Source: Planktothrix sp. PCC 11201
Lineage (GTDB): Bacteria; Cyanobacteriota; Cyanobacteriia; Cyanobacteriales; Microcoleaceae
DNA length: 64,000 nt
Reading direction: 5' to 3'
NCBI RefSeq assembly: GCF_900009135.1
Contig: NZ_LT797703.1
Location: forward strand, 152,543-216,542
Part shown: positions 54,761-63,839 of the stretch, piece after piece
Position numbering within the stretch: the stretch's first letter is position 1
Layout of the letters: each line of letters begins with the position of its first letter
Made by a program: the position numbers and the translations under genes
Notes under the pieces: generated by a model
What the model saw: the letters and a program-made list of their open reading frames with translations, nothing else
What the model was told of the DNA's origin: nothing
Databases searched by the model: none

Positions 54761-56077
54761 ATGACCATTGATCAACTCATTGATATTCTCAAAGTCAGTT
54801 TACCCGAGGGTCTGACATCCCTCCAAGAAATGATTTTACGTTCTTCTTGGGATGGTAAAACCTATGCGTTAATGGCTTCGGAAACTAACTATGTCAAAGA
54901 ATACCTAAGTCGGGCGGCGTCGGAACTTTGGTCAACCCTAAGTGATTTCTGGGAGGAACCCATTGGCAAAAATAATTTACGCCTGGTGTTCGAGTCCCGT
55001 CCGTTAACTAAAGCCCAACGACAACTCCTCGAACAGTTTCAATGTCAAACCTTGATCTCTGTTTTAGAGTTCCCTGGTGCGCCCGTGGGCTTAGACTCCA
55101 AATTATATATTGAACGTCCTCCGATTGAAACCCTTGCCTATGAAGAAATCACCAAACCTGGCAGTATTATTCGGATTAAAGCCCCTTGGAAAATGGGCAA
55201 AACTTCTTTACTTTTAAGAATTATTAATCAAGCTGAATCCCATCATTATAGCACCGTTAATATTGATTTTCAACAGGCAGAAAAAACTATTTTTTCGAGT
55301 GTAGATAAATTTTTTCGTTGGTTTAGTCGAAATATTAGTTGGAAGTTGAAAATTCCTCCCAATCTTGGTGACTATTGGGATGAAGATATGGGTAGTAAGG
55401 TCAGTTGTACTATTTATTTTGAGGCTTATCTCTTACAACAAATTGAGACAAATTTAGTTTTAGGATTAAATGAAGTTAATCGTCTCTTTGAATATCCTGA
55501 TATTGCCGAAGAATTTTTTTCACTTCTCCGGTCTTGGTATGAGCAAGCCAAAAGTAATAATACCTGGAAAAAGTTACGTTTAGTTTTAACCTATTCAACG
55601 GAAATTTATATTCCCTTAAATATTAATCAATCCCCTTTTAATGTGGGATTACCCTTAAAATTACCTGCTTTTGATGCTGAACAGGTTTTATCCTTAGCCC
55701 TGCGTCATGGGTTGGACTGGACTCCCACCCAAACCAAGCAACTCATGGCAATGGTTGGTGGTCATCCTTTTTTAGTTAGACTGGGATTATACTATTTATG
55801 TCGAGGGGAATTAACCCTAAAACAACTGTTACAAGAAGCGGTAACAGAAACGGGAATTTATAGTAGCCACCTGCGACGAATTTTAGCGGTTTTACAGGCA
55901 GACCCGCAACTTGAAAAAGCATTTAAACAAGTGATTTATGCCGATCAACCGATTAAATTAGCTTCTGTGGTAACGTACAAATTAGATAGTATGGGAATTG
56001 TCACCCTGAAAGGAGATTCTGTTGCCCATAGTTGTGAACTTTATCGAGTATATTTTAGGAATCAATTACTTGATTAA
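54761..56077 (+). CDS. AAA-like (AAA_35 type) ATPase with N-terminal effector-associated domain
   Basis: A 438-residue protein. An N-terminal helical domain (1-110; LIDILKVSLPEGLTSLQEMI) resembles the small adaptor modules found on cyanobacterial conflict and signalling proteins. It is followed by YIERPPIETLAYEEITKPGS and the ATPase with Walker A APWKMGKTSLLLRI near 145-158, LVLGLNEVNRLFEYPDIAEE as the Walker B region (the acidic pair is N-E rather than D-E), and sensor segments to 360. The C-terminus looks like a winged helix. The function is unknown; such proteins are common in filamentous cyanobacteria. It is 68 bp upstream of a PIN toxin module. Confidence 0.78.
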   Translation: MTIDQLIDILKVSLPEGLTSLQEMILRSSWDGKTYALMASETNYVKEYLSRAASELWSTLSDFWEEPIGKNNLRLVFESRPLTKAQRQLLEQFQCQTLISVLEFPGAPVGLDSKLYIERPPIETLAYEEITKPGSIIRIKAPWKMGKTSLLLRIINQAESHHYSTVNIDFQQAEKTIFSSVDKFFRWFSRNISWKLKIPPNLGDYWDEDMGSKVSCTIYFEAYLLQQIETNLVLGLNEVNRLFEYPDIAEEFFSLLRSWYEQAKSNNTWKKLRLVLTYSTEIYIPLNINQSPFNVGLPLKLPAFDAEQVLSLALRHGLDWTPTQTKQLMAMVGGHPFLVRLGLYYLCRGELTLKQLLQEAVTETGIYSSHLRRILAVLQADPQLEKAFKQVIYADQPIKLASVVTYKLDSMGIVTLKGDSVAHSCELYRVYFRNQLLD

Positions 56078-56145
56078 CAGGGAAGATTATCCCTGATTTA
56101 TCAAAGTACGATCACTTGATTTTAATTATATAAACAGGAGGAACC

Positions 56146-56409
56146 ATGAATAGCGCGGTAAACAGTACAAACATTAATTTGCAACTTGTAGAATCCTTAC
56201 TTCAAGCGATCCATTCCCTCTCACCCGCCGAGCAGATTTTATTGCGATCGCGCCTTCTAGCTGATCCATTAACCACTAAACCAGAAAATTATACCGTTAG
56301 ACAATCCGTGATCGACATACTTAACCAATCTCCCACGCCACAACTTTTCCCAACCCCAGAAGAAGTTGATTGTTATCTACAACAGGAGCGATCTACATGG
56401 GACAACTAG
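56146..56409 (+). CDS. Antitoxin partner of the downstream PIN toxin
   Basis: An 87-residue protein, MNSAVNSTNINLQLVESLLQ..., with a helical N-terminus (AIHSLSPAEQILLRSRLLAD) and an acidic tail (TPEEVDCYLQQERSTWDN). AGGAGG precedes the ATG. The toxin start codon (56397) lies inside its last codons. It is not a recognised named family; the antitoxin role is inferred from size, order and overlap. Confidence 0.65.
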   Translation: MNSAVNSTNINLQLVESLLQAIHSLSPAEQILLRSRLLADPLTTKPENYTVRQSVIDILNQSPTPQLFPTPEEVDCYLQQERSTWDN

Positions 56410-56837
56410 AGATTCCAATTGCTAGTATCGTGTATGTGGATACAGCCATATTGATCTATAGTATTGAGAGATTCCCTGATTATTTTCCACTATTAGAACC
56501 CATGTGGAAACAGCTACAAAAATCAGAGATTAGAGTGATCACCAGTGAATTGACTTTAATGGAAACCCTGGTAATGCCAATGCGAAATCAGCATAAAGAT
56601 TTAATTGAGCGATATGAAGCATTGCTTCTATCTTCTGAAATCTCTCTAATTCCCGTCAGTCAAACGATTCTCAAGCAAGCTGCAAATATTCGCTCTACTA
56701 CAAATATTAGAACTCCTGATGCAATTCATGCAGCGACAGCCCTAAATCTAGGTTGTACAATCTTTCTAACTAATGATTCCGGTTTACGGAATCTTCCTAG
56801 TTTGCCAGTTGTTATCCTCAAAGATTTAATCACATAA
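56397..56837 (+). CDS. PIN-domain ribonuclease toxin
   Basis: A 146-residue protein from ATG 56397 (MGQLEIPIASIVYVDTAILI). The ATG at 56370 is rejected because it would extend into the antitoxin by 40 bp with no PIN residues. The acidic residues are in YVDTAILIYSIER, SELTLMETL, RTPDAIHAATAL and LTNDSGLRNLP, the PIN nuclease set. It overlaps the antitoxin gene by 13 bp, so they are translationally coupled. Confidence 0.85.
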   Translation: MGQLEIPIASIVYVDTAILIYSIERFPDYFPLLEPMWKQLQKSEIRVITSELTLMETLVMPMRNQHKDLIERYEALLLSSEISLIPVSQTILKQAANIRSTTNIRTPDAIHAATALNLGCTIFLTNDSGLRNLPSLPVVILKDLIT

Positions 56838-56920
56838 TGAGGAACAATAAAGGGATTCTATCGACTCTTAGGTTATAAGAGTTAAATTCAGAACTTGAAA
56901 AAATAAGGATGTTTGAGTGT

Positions 56921-57568
56921 ATGTTAACTTCTAAATTATCCCGTTCAGGACTGTCAGTTTTCCTAGCCTTGGGCTTAACAACAGCCGTGGCTACACCTCT
57001 GCTACAAGCTATTCCCGCCACCGCCCAAGCCTTTCCCAATACCTTACAACGGGATAGAATTTTAGCAGGAACCCAAATTCCGGTGGAATACTCCCAAGCT
57101 GAAAAAATCGTGGTTATGCCGAATGAAACCGTTTCCCTAACGATCACGGTAGCACAGGATGTTGTTACCAGCCAGGGACGGGTTTGGATTCCGGCGGGTG
57201 CTGAAATTGTTGGACAATTACAACCTGCTTCTGGGGGGTCTCAATTTGTGGCGAGTGAAGTCATTATTAGTGCCGGAAAACGGTTTCGCCTGGATGCAAA
57301 TTCTCAAGTTGTAACCCACACCGAAACCGTCCGCAAAGGAGCCTCGGCGAAATCTGTTATTGGTGGGGCAGCCATTGGAGCCGCAGCCGCAGCAGCTATT
57401 GGTGCGGTGGCTGGGGATAATGCGATCGCCACGGAAGAAGTTTTAGTCGGTGCGGGACTCGGCGCCATTACTGGAGTCTTTGTGGGACGGAGTAAAGTGG
57501 ATGTGGTGGTGATTAATCCGAGTCAAGACCTCAGTTTAACCGTACAATCGGATATTATCTTCCGTTAA
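56921..57568 (+). CDS. Exported glycine-zipper protein, unknown function
   Basis: 215 residues from ATG 56921, chosen over 56909 for the AAGG at 56905-56908 and the direct signal peptide start (MLTSKLSRSGLSVFLALGLT...AIPATAQA-FP). The mature part begins as a beta-rich domain (AGTQIPVEYSQAEKIVVMPN, GRVWIPAGAEIVGQLQPASG). A glycine-zipper stretch near 145-185 (GGAAIGAAAAAAIGAVAG) may insert in a membrane. It is conserved in cyanobacteria to my knowledge, but I cannot give a function. It is monocistronic. Confidence 0.7.
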   Translation: MLTSKLSRSGLSVFLALGLTTAVATPLLQAIPATAQAFPNTLQRDRILAGTQIPVEYSQAEKIVVMPNETVSLTITVAQDVVTSQGRVWIPAGAEIVGQLQPASGGSQFVASEVIISAGKRFRLDANSQVVTHTETVRKGASAKSVIGGAAIGAAAAAAIGAVAGDNAIATEEVLVGAGLGAITGVFVGRSKVDVVVINPSQDLSLTVQSDIIFR

Positions 57569-57570
57569 AT

Positions 57571-57706
57571 CGTAGTGAGGCGTTCACGCCTCCTTCTTTC
57601 CAGATAGCCTGATAAACCGTAGTGAGCCCTTTAGGGTTCCTTCTTCCAAGATAGCCCTAAAGGGCTTACTACTTATCAAGATAGCCCTGAAGGGCTTACT
57701 ACTTAT
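57571..57706. repeat. Cluster of palindromic repeats with a 30-bp tandem duplication
   Basis: It contains GAGGCGT-TC-ACGCCTC at about 57577-57592, GAGCCCTTTAGGGTTC, and then two tandem 30-nt units (57647-57676 and 57677-57706) beginning CAAGATAGCCCT, differing by one base (TAAAGG or TGAAGG) and ending TTACTACTTAT. The last unit supplies the AT of the ATG at 57705. Confidence 0.85.
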
Positions 57707-58808
57707 GAGGATGTCCACGGTTAAAAAATACGCGATCGCATTCTGCCTAACTTTGGGGTTAACGGCATTAGTCAGTTGTTGGAGTCCTAAAGTCACCCAA
57801 ACGGCTGAGTCTTCCCTACAACAAGCTCAGACCCTGGCCAAAGGCATCTCCCAACAACTCATCAGCCAAACCCAAAATCCCCGTTTTGCTCAACCCATTG
57901 ATTGTCAATTGGGTCAGGATTGCTTTATTTTGTTATATCCCGATCGCGATCCAACTCCCAATGCCGTTGATTTTGGCTGTGGACGGCAAACCTACGATGG
58001 GCATAAGGGCACGGATTTCGCCATACCCGATGAGCAAGCCATGGCCAGAGGGGTTCCGGTCTTAGCCTCCCAGGGGGGGACGGTGTTGCGTGTACGGGAC
58101 GGGATAGCAGATCGACGAATTCAAACGGAAGCGGATAAAAAGACCGTGGAAGGCACGGAATGTGGCAATGGTGTGGTGATTGACCATAGTTCTATTCCCA
58201 ATGGGGCGGGGTGGGAAACTCAATATTGTCATTTACGCCGGGGCAGTGTCCAGGTCAAACCCGGGGATAAGGTCGAAAAAGGGACGGTTTTAGGGGCGGT
58301 GGGAGCTTCGGGTTTGGCATCCTTTCCCCATGTTCATCTCACCATTAATTATCAGGGGCAAGTAGTTGATCCCTTTGTGGGGCCAGCAGCAACGGCCGGA
58401 TGTAATGTGACCCGTAACCCGATTTGGGAACAGTCTTTTGCCTATATTCCCACGGGATTAATTCGGGCTGGATTTTCTGCTCAACCTCCAACTATGGATG
58501 AATTATGGCAGGGGAAATTTAATCAAACTACCTTGCCCCAAGACAGTCCAGCGTTGTTATTTTGGGTACAGGTTTATGGGGTATTGACTGGGGATAAAAT
58601 GGTTTTTAATCTCTATGATCCCCAGGGACAAAAAGTTTTAAATAATGAGAATTTTGTGAATGATTCCAGTAAAGCTTGGATTGGTTATGTTGGGAAAAAA
58701 AATAATTCTCAACAACCTTTAACTGCTGGAACTTGGAAAGCAGAATATCAATTAATTCGAGGCGATCGCACTTTAGTTAAAACTCAAAATCAACTGGAAA
58801 TTCAATAG
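57705..58808 (+). CDS. M23-family (LytM) metallopeptidase, exported
   Basis: A 367-residue protein. A hydrophobic N-terminus with LTALVSC looks like a lipoprotein signal. The M23 fold is at about 75-230: Zn ligands H in YDGHKGTDFAIP (HxxxD), and HVHLTI (HxH) near 210; GGTVLRVRDG and GVVIDHSS are flanking strands. The C-terminal beta domain (about 245-367) may bind wall or substrate. M23 enzymes cut peptide cross-links in peptidoglycan. Start alternatives are ATG 57705 and ATG 57711; the second has AGG closer and avoids a start encoded by the repeat. Confidence 0.85.
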   Translation: MRMSTVKKYAIAFCLTLGLTALVSCWSPKVTQTAESSLQQAQTLAKGISQQLISQTQNPRFAQPIDCQLGQDCFILLYPDRDPTPNAVDFGCGRQTYDGHKGTDFAIPDEQAMARGVPVLASQGGTVLRVRDGIADRRIQTEADKKTVEGTECGNGVVIDHSSIPNGAGWETQYCHLRRGSVQVKPGDKVEKGTVLGAVGASGLASFPHVHLTINYQGQVVDPFVGPAATAGCNVTRNPIWEQSFAYIPTGLIRAGFSAQPPTMDELWQGKFNQTTLPQDSPALLFWVQVYGVLTGDKMVFNLYDPQGQKVLNNENFVNDSSKAWIGYVGKKNNSQQPLTAGTWKAEYQLIRGDRTLVKTQNQLEIQ

Positions 58809-58868
58809 GGAATAGGGAATTACGAATTACGAATTACGAATTACAAATTGGGAATAGGGAATAGGGAT
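58807..58868. repeat. Heptameric repeats (GGGAATA)n and (GAATTAC)n
   Basis: GGGAATA units flank four GAATTAC units right after the M23 gene stop codon. Confidence 0.85.
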
Positions 58869-58907
58869 ATAATTTTAGTTACCAGTTAATTTCTAAACTG
58901 ATAACTC

Positions 58908-58935
58908 GTAGAGACTTGCCATGGCGCTTCTCTAC
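58908..58935. repeat. 28-nt palindrome related to those at 8082 and 8177
   Basis: It starts GTAGAGACTTGCCATGGC and ends GCTTCTCTAC. The arms match the GTAGAGACGTT family with changed centre bases. Confidence 0.7.
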
Positions 58936-58954
58936 ACTGATGACTAATGACTAA

Positions 58955-60577
58955 TTACCAATCAGGACGATCAACCGTATTCTCATCTTCCCAATCATCT
59001 AAATAACGCTTTAATAACGGTTTAATATCTGCTTCGATGGGTTGTTCTTCTTCCTCAAATTCCGTAGAATTAAAATTCAGGGGTTCAATAATTTTAGCAA
59101 AGGCATCCTGAACAAATTGCTTGACAAATTCATCCCGACGGGTTAACTGAAATTGTCGTTGTACTACTTCTGTCATCCCTCCATCTCCCCAGTCTTGATC
59201 TTGGCGGAAATATTCAATAAAACTTTTACCTGCAATTCGGGTTAAATAGGCCGCACTCACCGCTTGAATTGCCCGCCCTACCACTAAGGTTGCTAAATTT
59301 AATTGTAGGGCGGTTGAGACTAACTGAATTACCCCTTTAACTACTCCTAAACTTCCCAAGGTTTTCGCTAAGGATAGGGCTAATTCTCGACCGCGATCAG
59401 CATTTAATTCACATCCATAGATTTTACCAATTTCTATCACCATTTGGGTATTAACGGCTGCTGTAGCAATTAAATCAATTACGGGTAAAGGTGTTACTGC
59501 AATTACCCCCGCACCTATCCATTGAAATCGCTCAACAATTTTTTCAGCTTCCCGTTTTCTTTGACTATCAATTAAGAGTCTGGCTTCTTCTCCTAAGCGT
59601 TGGGATTGTAATAAAATATTATCAGCAATTAATTCTTCTCCTTCGGATCTTAAAATTAGGGCGATGCGTCGAATTAAGGGCATAATATCCGATTCCGGTT
59701 GAATTATTTCTCCCGTTTCTAATTTAATTAATTGCGGATTTGCGGCAATAGAAATCACATCATTGGCATCTAAAAATAGTTTGACTCTATCTTTAAGTTT
59801 AGCTAAAATAATATTTTGATCTGCTACTGTGTACAAATCTTTTTTATTTAAAATAATAAGTGATCGCTTGCCAATTTCAACCAAAACTTGTAAAGATTGA
59901 TATTCCGATTGTCTTAAATCATTATCTAAAACAAATAATAATAAATTAGCATCCATCGCCACCGAACGCGCTAATTTTCCCCGCTCAGACCCGGCTATTC
60001 CCGCTTCTAAAATTCCCGGGGTATCGGTAATTAAAATTTCTCGTTCAATTCCATCTAATTTTAAGTGATAGGTTTCGCCAACTTCGGTAGTTCCCATGGG
60101 TGCATTTACTTTCCCCACCATCCGACCCATTAAAGCATTAACTAAAGAGGTTTTTCCCGCCGAACCCGTACCAAATACAACCACTTGAATATTGCCTTTT
60201 GCTAATTCTGAAGCCATATCTTGGGAGCGACTTAATAACGCTTTTTTAGCAATTTCATCTTGAATTTGGGTCACCTGTTCTTGTACAGATTTGATCGATG
60301 CTTCCGCCGCTTCTATCTTGTCTAAAGGTATTTTTAAAGGTCGCCGTTTTTTGCGAGATTTCCCTGATTTTTGGAAGAATCGAGTATAATAAAAAAAGGC
60401 AAAGATCGCTAATCCCAACAAGATAATTAATAACAAAAGTAGCAAATTTGCTAAAATTGGATTAGCTGACCAAATAACTTGGGTATAAAGAGCCGATAGG
60501 GAACTAACCAGCCAAATCATTAACCCTAGAATTAAGCAAATTCCAAAAATTAAAAGTAAATAACGAGAGATGGGCAT
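58955..60577 (-). CDS. Membrane GTPase of the DUF697/YcjF-like type
   Basis: A 540-residue protein. Two N-terminal membrane helices (YLLLIFGICLILGLMIWLV, LANLLLLLLIILLGLAIFAF) are followed by a basic/coiled segment (EAAEASIKSVQEQVTQIQDE) and a GTPase domain with G1 GTGSAGKTS (about 135), G3 DTPGI and G4 NKKD. From about 340 a DUF697-like hydrophobic domain follows (GVIAVTPLPVIDLIATAAVN), ending in an acidic tail. Homologues exist in all cyanobacteria and in plastids; they are thought to act at membranes, without a known substrate. It is monocistronic. Confidence 0.85.
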   Translation of the reverse strand: MPISRYLLLIFGICLILGLMIWLVSSLSALYTQVIWSANPILANLLLLLLIILLGLAIFAFFYYTRFFQKSGKSRKKRRPLKIPLDKIEAAEASIKSVQEQVTQIQDEIAKKALLSRSQDMASELAKGNIQVVVFGTGSAGKTSLVNALMGRMVGKVNAPMGTTEVGETYHLKLDGIEREILITDTPGILEAGIAGSERGKLARSVAMDANLLLFVLDNDLRQSEYQSLQVLVEIGKRSLIILNKKDLYTVADQNIILAKLKDRVKLFLDANDVISIAANPQLIKLETGEIIQPESDIMPLIRRIALILRSEGEELIADNILLQSQRLGEEARLLIDSQRKREAEKIVERFQWIGAGVIAVTPLPVIDLIATAAVNTQMVIEIGKIYGCELNADRGRELALSLAKTLGSLGVVKGVIQLVSTALQLNLATLVVGRAIQAVSAAYLTRIAGKSFIEYFRQDQDWGDGGMTEVVQRQFQLTRRDEFVKQFVQDAFAKIIEPLNFNSTEFEEEEQPIEADIKPLLKRYLDDWEDENTVDRPDW

Positions 60578-60864
60578 AATGCGATCGCTCCAACCTTAAA
60601 TCAGCCAATTTTGTTGATCTATTTCTATAGTAACTAACCCAGGAGATAAATTCATCCCTCCTAAGTCCGTCTACCTTCTCAAACTCTCATATTAACCTAC
60701 AGTTTGCAAGTTGATTTAGACGGGGAAGATGACCTTCCAGTGCTTCCAAAGAAAAAGTCATTTCATCGTAGCTTTTACATTTTTACTTCTAGGTAAAATA
60801 AACAATTTTATGGGTTTACTATCGCATAAATTCTGCGGTTTAGAGTTATTAAAACTACAAATGA

Positions 60865-63189
60865 TTATACCTCTAGTGAAGGATTTCTTTTTAAGGCAAT
60901 AGATAATTGTCTTAATCGTTCGCTAACTTCTAAATTCGATTCTTGTGACTTCAAGTTATCAGGAATTTCAGCAAATAGAAGTGAATTTTCTTGCCTCCAT
61001 TCATTGATAGCAACCCCATTCCAAGTTCCTTTTTTATCTCTAAAACTATCAATTAAACCTTTTAATTCTTGAATACAGTAAGACTCAAAGCCTGCTGCAT
61101 CAAAAATTGCATAGCGTAAATATTCCTCAAGCGCATTAATATCGTGTTGTACCTCAAAAACTACCGCTTCAGCTTCTTCTCTTTCTTGTGGAAATTCTAG
61201 CTCATTAGAAACATCTACTACGATTTGCTTTAATAGATCAGAAATTTGTGGTGCTACTTCTTTAACTCCTAATACTTGTTGCCGAAGTTCAGGATTAAAT
61301 AGCAAATCAGAACCATGTTTTGCATATTTTTTAAGGACTTTAAATGCAATTTCCTCACCCGTATAGTAGTTATCAATAATTTCAATATCTACTCCTAAAG
61401 TTTTGATAATTTTATGGCGAATATCACTCTTAAGAGGGCAACGAATCAGTGCCTCTGCAACAGGACGAGCAAAGCGTAAAAATAATACACTTAAGCTATT
61501 CTCTAGTTTTTCTAAAAAATACTCCTCTGAATTTTGAATGAGTCTGGATTTTACTTGATTACTTCCCCATAATAGATGGGTCATGTATTCAACTAATTCT
61601 AAGGCTTCATCTTTAAGTTCTACAGCAAGTTGATGAGCAATTGAAGAAAGAAGTTTGGTAATATCACTATACAAATCCTCACGCCAAGCAAAATTAGCTT
61701 TCATTTGAGCAAAGACTGGAAAAGCATTAGCCAAAAAAATCGTATCTTTCTTTTTAAATGTTTCCTCTCGAAGTTTTTTCATTTCGACATCAACGATTTG
61801 TAAATATCGCTCTCTAAATTTTTCTATTTGAGCCAATGATTTAGATTCTGAACTTTCTAAAGATTCATTAGCAATAGAATCTTGATAGTATTTTTGTAAA
61901 TCAGCTTTAATAGTTTGCCATTTTTGATCCCACCACTCTGTAAATAAGACTAGCTGATTATTTTCTTCAAAAAGCTTTGCTTCTTCAGGATTTTCAGGAT
62001 AATTTTTACTAACTATCCGATAAATTTCTTCAGAACTACTCATGATTTTATTGATAGAAGCTTCGCATCTTTTCGTTAAAATATCAACCCGTTTTGTGTT
62101 AATATAGTTAAATATTTTATCTTTAATGACTGGAATACCAGTTGCTTTTGTCCGAAGAGTTTCTTCATCAGTAATTCCAGTTAATTTCTGCAACTTAGCT
62201 TTAATATCACTAGCATCCCCAATCTCTAACTTAGTCTGTTCTCCTGCTAAATTATTCAAGCTTAGGTAAGCTCCGGCTGAACCTGAGACAATACGCTCAG
62301 GAGGAAGTTTTGCGCGTCTTAACCAATCTTGGGATGCTTCTTCAATATGTGTTTTTAGAGCTTCTGGAGTTGCCAATGAATCAATCCGACTTAAAAAAAC
62401 AAAAAGCTTATCAGCAACAGTAACATTTTTATCGCCAAGTTCCGTAAATTTTATTATTTCCTGTTCTTTCTCTTTGAGATTAGGATCACGTTGTACCAAT
62501 ATCACAGCATCACAGTCAGACAGCATTGCTTGTGCTTCATCAACGTGCTTTGCTAAACCGGAATCTAAACCAGGAACATCATAAAAAACAATCCCTTCAG
62601 CCTGAGCCAGTTTGTTAGTATAAAGTCTAGCTTCTAAAACTGCGTGAGCATATTTTTCATCTGCTACATACTTCTTAAGTGGCTCTCTAATATCTTCCAA
62701 TCTCGTGAATGGAAAAACACGCTTAGGTTCGCTTCTGACCTGTTGCAAAGTTATCTCGTTTACTTTTATAGTTTTTAGGTCTTCTTTCGCTCCTATTTTT
62801 TCAAGTTCCTTGAGTAAATTGATAAACTCTTCTTCGGTTCTTGCTTGAACTTCTAAACTTTGTTCAGACTCATTTTTAACTGAATAAAGTTGAGTCGTTG
62901 TAAAGGTACATCTACCTGCTTTTGCGGGAAGTAAATCACATTCTAACCAAGCATTAATAAAGGTGCTTTTTCCAGCTTTTTCTAGTCCCACAACAGCAAT
63001 ACGAAACTCACGTTTTTTGAGTCTTTCAAGTTGGCGACGAGTTGGTTCTGCTTCTTGTAAAAGTATGTCTTTTAATCGAGTCGGAACTTGTGCTTGGGGT
63101 AAATTAGCTAAATTTACCGCGTGTCGTTGCACGTTTAGAGCGTCGGTAAGACGTGCTTCATAGTAAGAAGATGCTGTTTTCCAATCCAT
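60865..63189 (-). CDS. Dynamin-like large GTPase
   Basis: A 774-residue protein. The GTPase domain is at 60-370: G1 GLEKAGKST (68-76), G2 threonines in CTFTTTQL, G3 YDVPGLDSG (about 205), and a G4-like FLSRIDSL. A long helical stalk follows (about 400-740) with coiled-coil propensity (QIEKFRERYLQIVDVEMKKL). There are no predicted membrane-spanning helices, so any membrane binding would be peripheral. Bacterial dynamins remodel membranes, and some protect against phage. The downstream gap of 287 bp has no gene; the small membrane protein gene lies 11 bp upstream, so the two form an operon. Confidence 0.82.
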   Translation of the reverse strand: MDWKTASSYYEARLTDALNVQRHAVNLANLPQAQVPTRLKDILLQEAEPTRRQLERLKKREFRIAVVGLEKAGKSTFINAWLECDLLPAKAGRCTFTTTQLYSVKNESEQSLEVQARTEEEFINLLKELEKIGAKEDLKTIKVNEITLQQVRSEPKRVFPFTRLEDIREPLKKYVADEKYAHAVLEARLYTNKLAQAEGIVFYDVPGLDSGLAKHVDEAQAMLSDCDAVILVQRDPNLKEKEQEIIKFTELGDKNVTVADKLFVFLSRIDSLATPEALKTHIEEASQDWLRRAKLPPERIVSGSAGAYLSLNNLAGEQTKLEIGDASDIKAKLQKLTGITDEETLRTKATGIPVIKDKIFNYINTKRVDILTKRCEASINKIMSSSEEIYRIVSKNYPENPEEAKLFEENNQLVLFTEWWDQKWQTIKADLQKYYQDSIANESLESSESKSLAQIEKFRERYLQIVDVEMKKLREETFKKKDTIFLANAFPVFAQMKANFAWREDLYSDITKLLSSIAHQLAVELKDEALELVEYMTHLLWGSNQVKSRLIQNSEEYFLEKLENSLSVLFLRFARPVAEALIRCPLKSDIRHKIIKTLGVDIEIIDNYYTGEEIAFKVLKKYAKHGSDLLFNPELRQQVLGVKEVAPQISDLLKQIVVDVSNELEFPQEREEAEAVVFEVQHDINALEEYLRYAIFDAAGFESYCIQELKGLIDSFRDKKGTWNGVAINEWRQENSLLFAEIPDNLKSQESNLEVSERLRQLSIALKRNPSLEV

Positions 63190-63200
63190 TTTTTTACTCC

Positions 63201-63839
63201 TTAAATATGGTTAAACTGTTCTAATCCAGATAGATTTTTTAGACAAAAATACCGTTGAATAATCCGTTGTCCATCAGAGGGTAGGTCTCTTTTGAGGATG
63301 TAAGGAACTTCTTTTCCTATTATATTTTGCCCATTACTAATGTGAATTCGGATATAAACTTCTTGATCGCTATCATCGGTAATTTCTTTTCTTATTATTT
63401 CTAAATCCTCCTCTATTAATGGAACCTCTTCACGTCTTATACATAAAAAATGTGAGGAATAATCTATGAGCATTTTAACATCAGAGCAGCTTAGGCGGTT
63501 ATCTTCCAAAGCATTTGGATGCTTATTTTTTAAATCAATAAATACAGAGGCTTGAACAACAAGACATAAAGCAGCAGTAATTGGTGGAAGCTCTTGTGAA
63601 GACGGAGAACTAGGTGGCAACTTTGTTGTATTACCTGTTGACTTTTGTTTACGTTTATTTATGTATTGGCTACAGACAAGGAATCCAACAAGTGAGCAGG
63701 CTATAATCACAATCCAAGCGATTTTTCCGAAGTCAGGATTCATACCATTACGGAGTATTTCTTGGAACCAATTATAGTCATGAGGGTGAGGAAGTGGGAA
63801 TGGTACAACCATCGGTTTGTTTATTAAATCCTTAACCAC
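63201..63839 (-). CDS. Single-pass membrane protein coupled to the dynamin-like GTPase
   Basis: 212 residues from a GTG at 63839. One membrane helix is near 38-61 (IAWIVIIACSLVGFLVCSQY), followed by a basic, Ser/Pro-rich linker and a cytoplasmic domain of about 130 residues (LPPITAALCLVVQASVFIDL; EEVPLIEEDLEIIRKEI) of unknown family. The same frame stays open upstream to a TAA near 63940 and reads an acidic, protein-like LEARESEASEICNDLDIKDN without an ATG, so the true N-terminus is uncertain. It probably works with the GTPase as a membrane anchor or regulator. Confidence 0.6.
   Translation of the reverse strand: MVKDLINKPMVVPFPLPHPHDYNWFQEILRNGMNPDFGKIAWIVIIACSLVGFLVCSQYINKRKQKSTGNTTKLPPSSPSSQELPPITAALCLVVQASVFIDLKNKHPNALEDNRLSCSDVKMLIDYSSHFLCIRREEVPLIEEDLEIIRKEITDDSDQEVYIRIHISNGQNIIGKEVPYILKRDLPSDGQRIIQRYFCLKNLSGLEQFNHI

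Noticed and set aside
56830..57147. A minus-strand frame opposite the glycine-zipper gene
   Set aside because: A shadow of the plus-strand gene, which has a clear signal peptide and ribosome-binding site.
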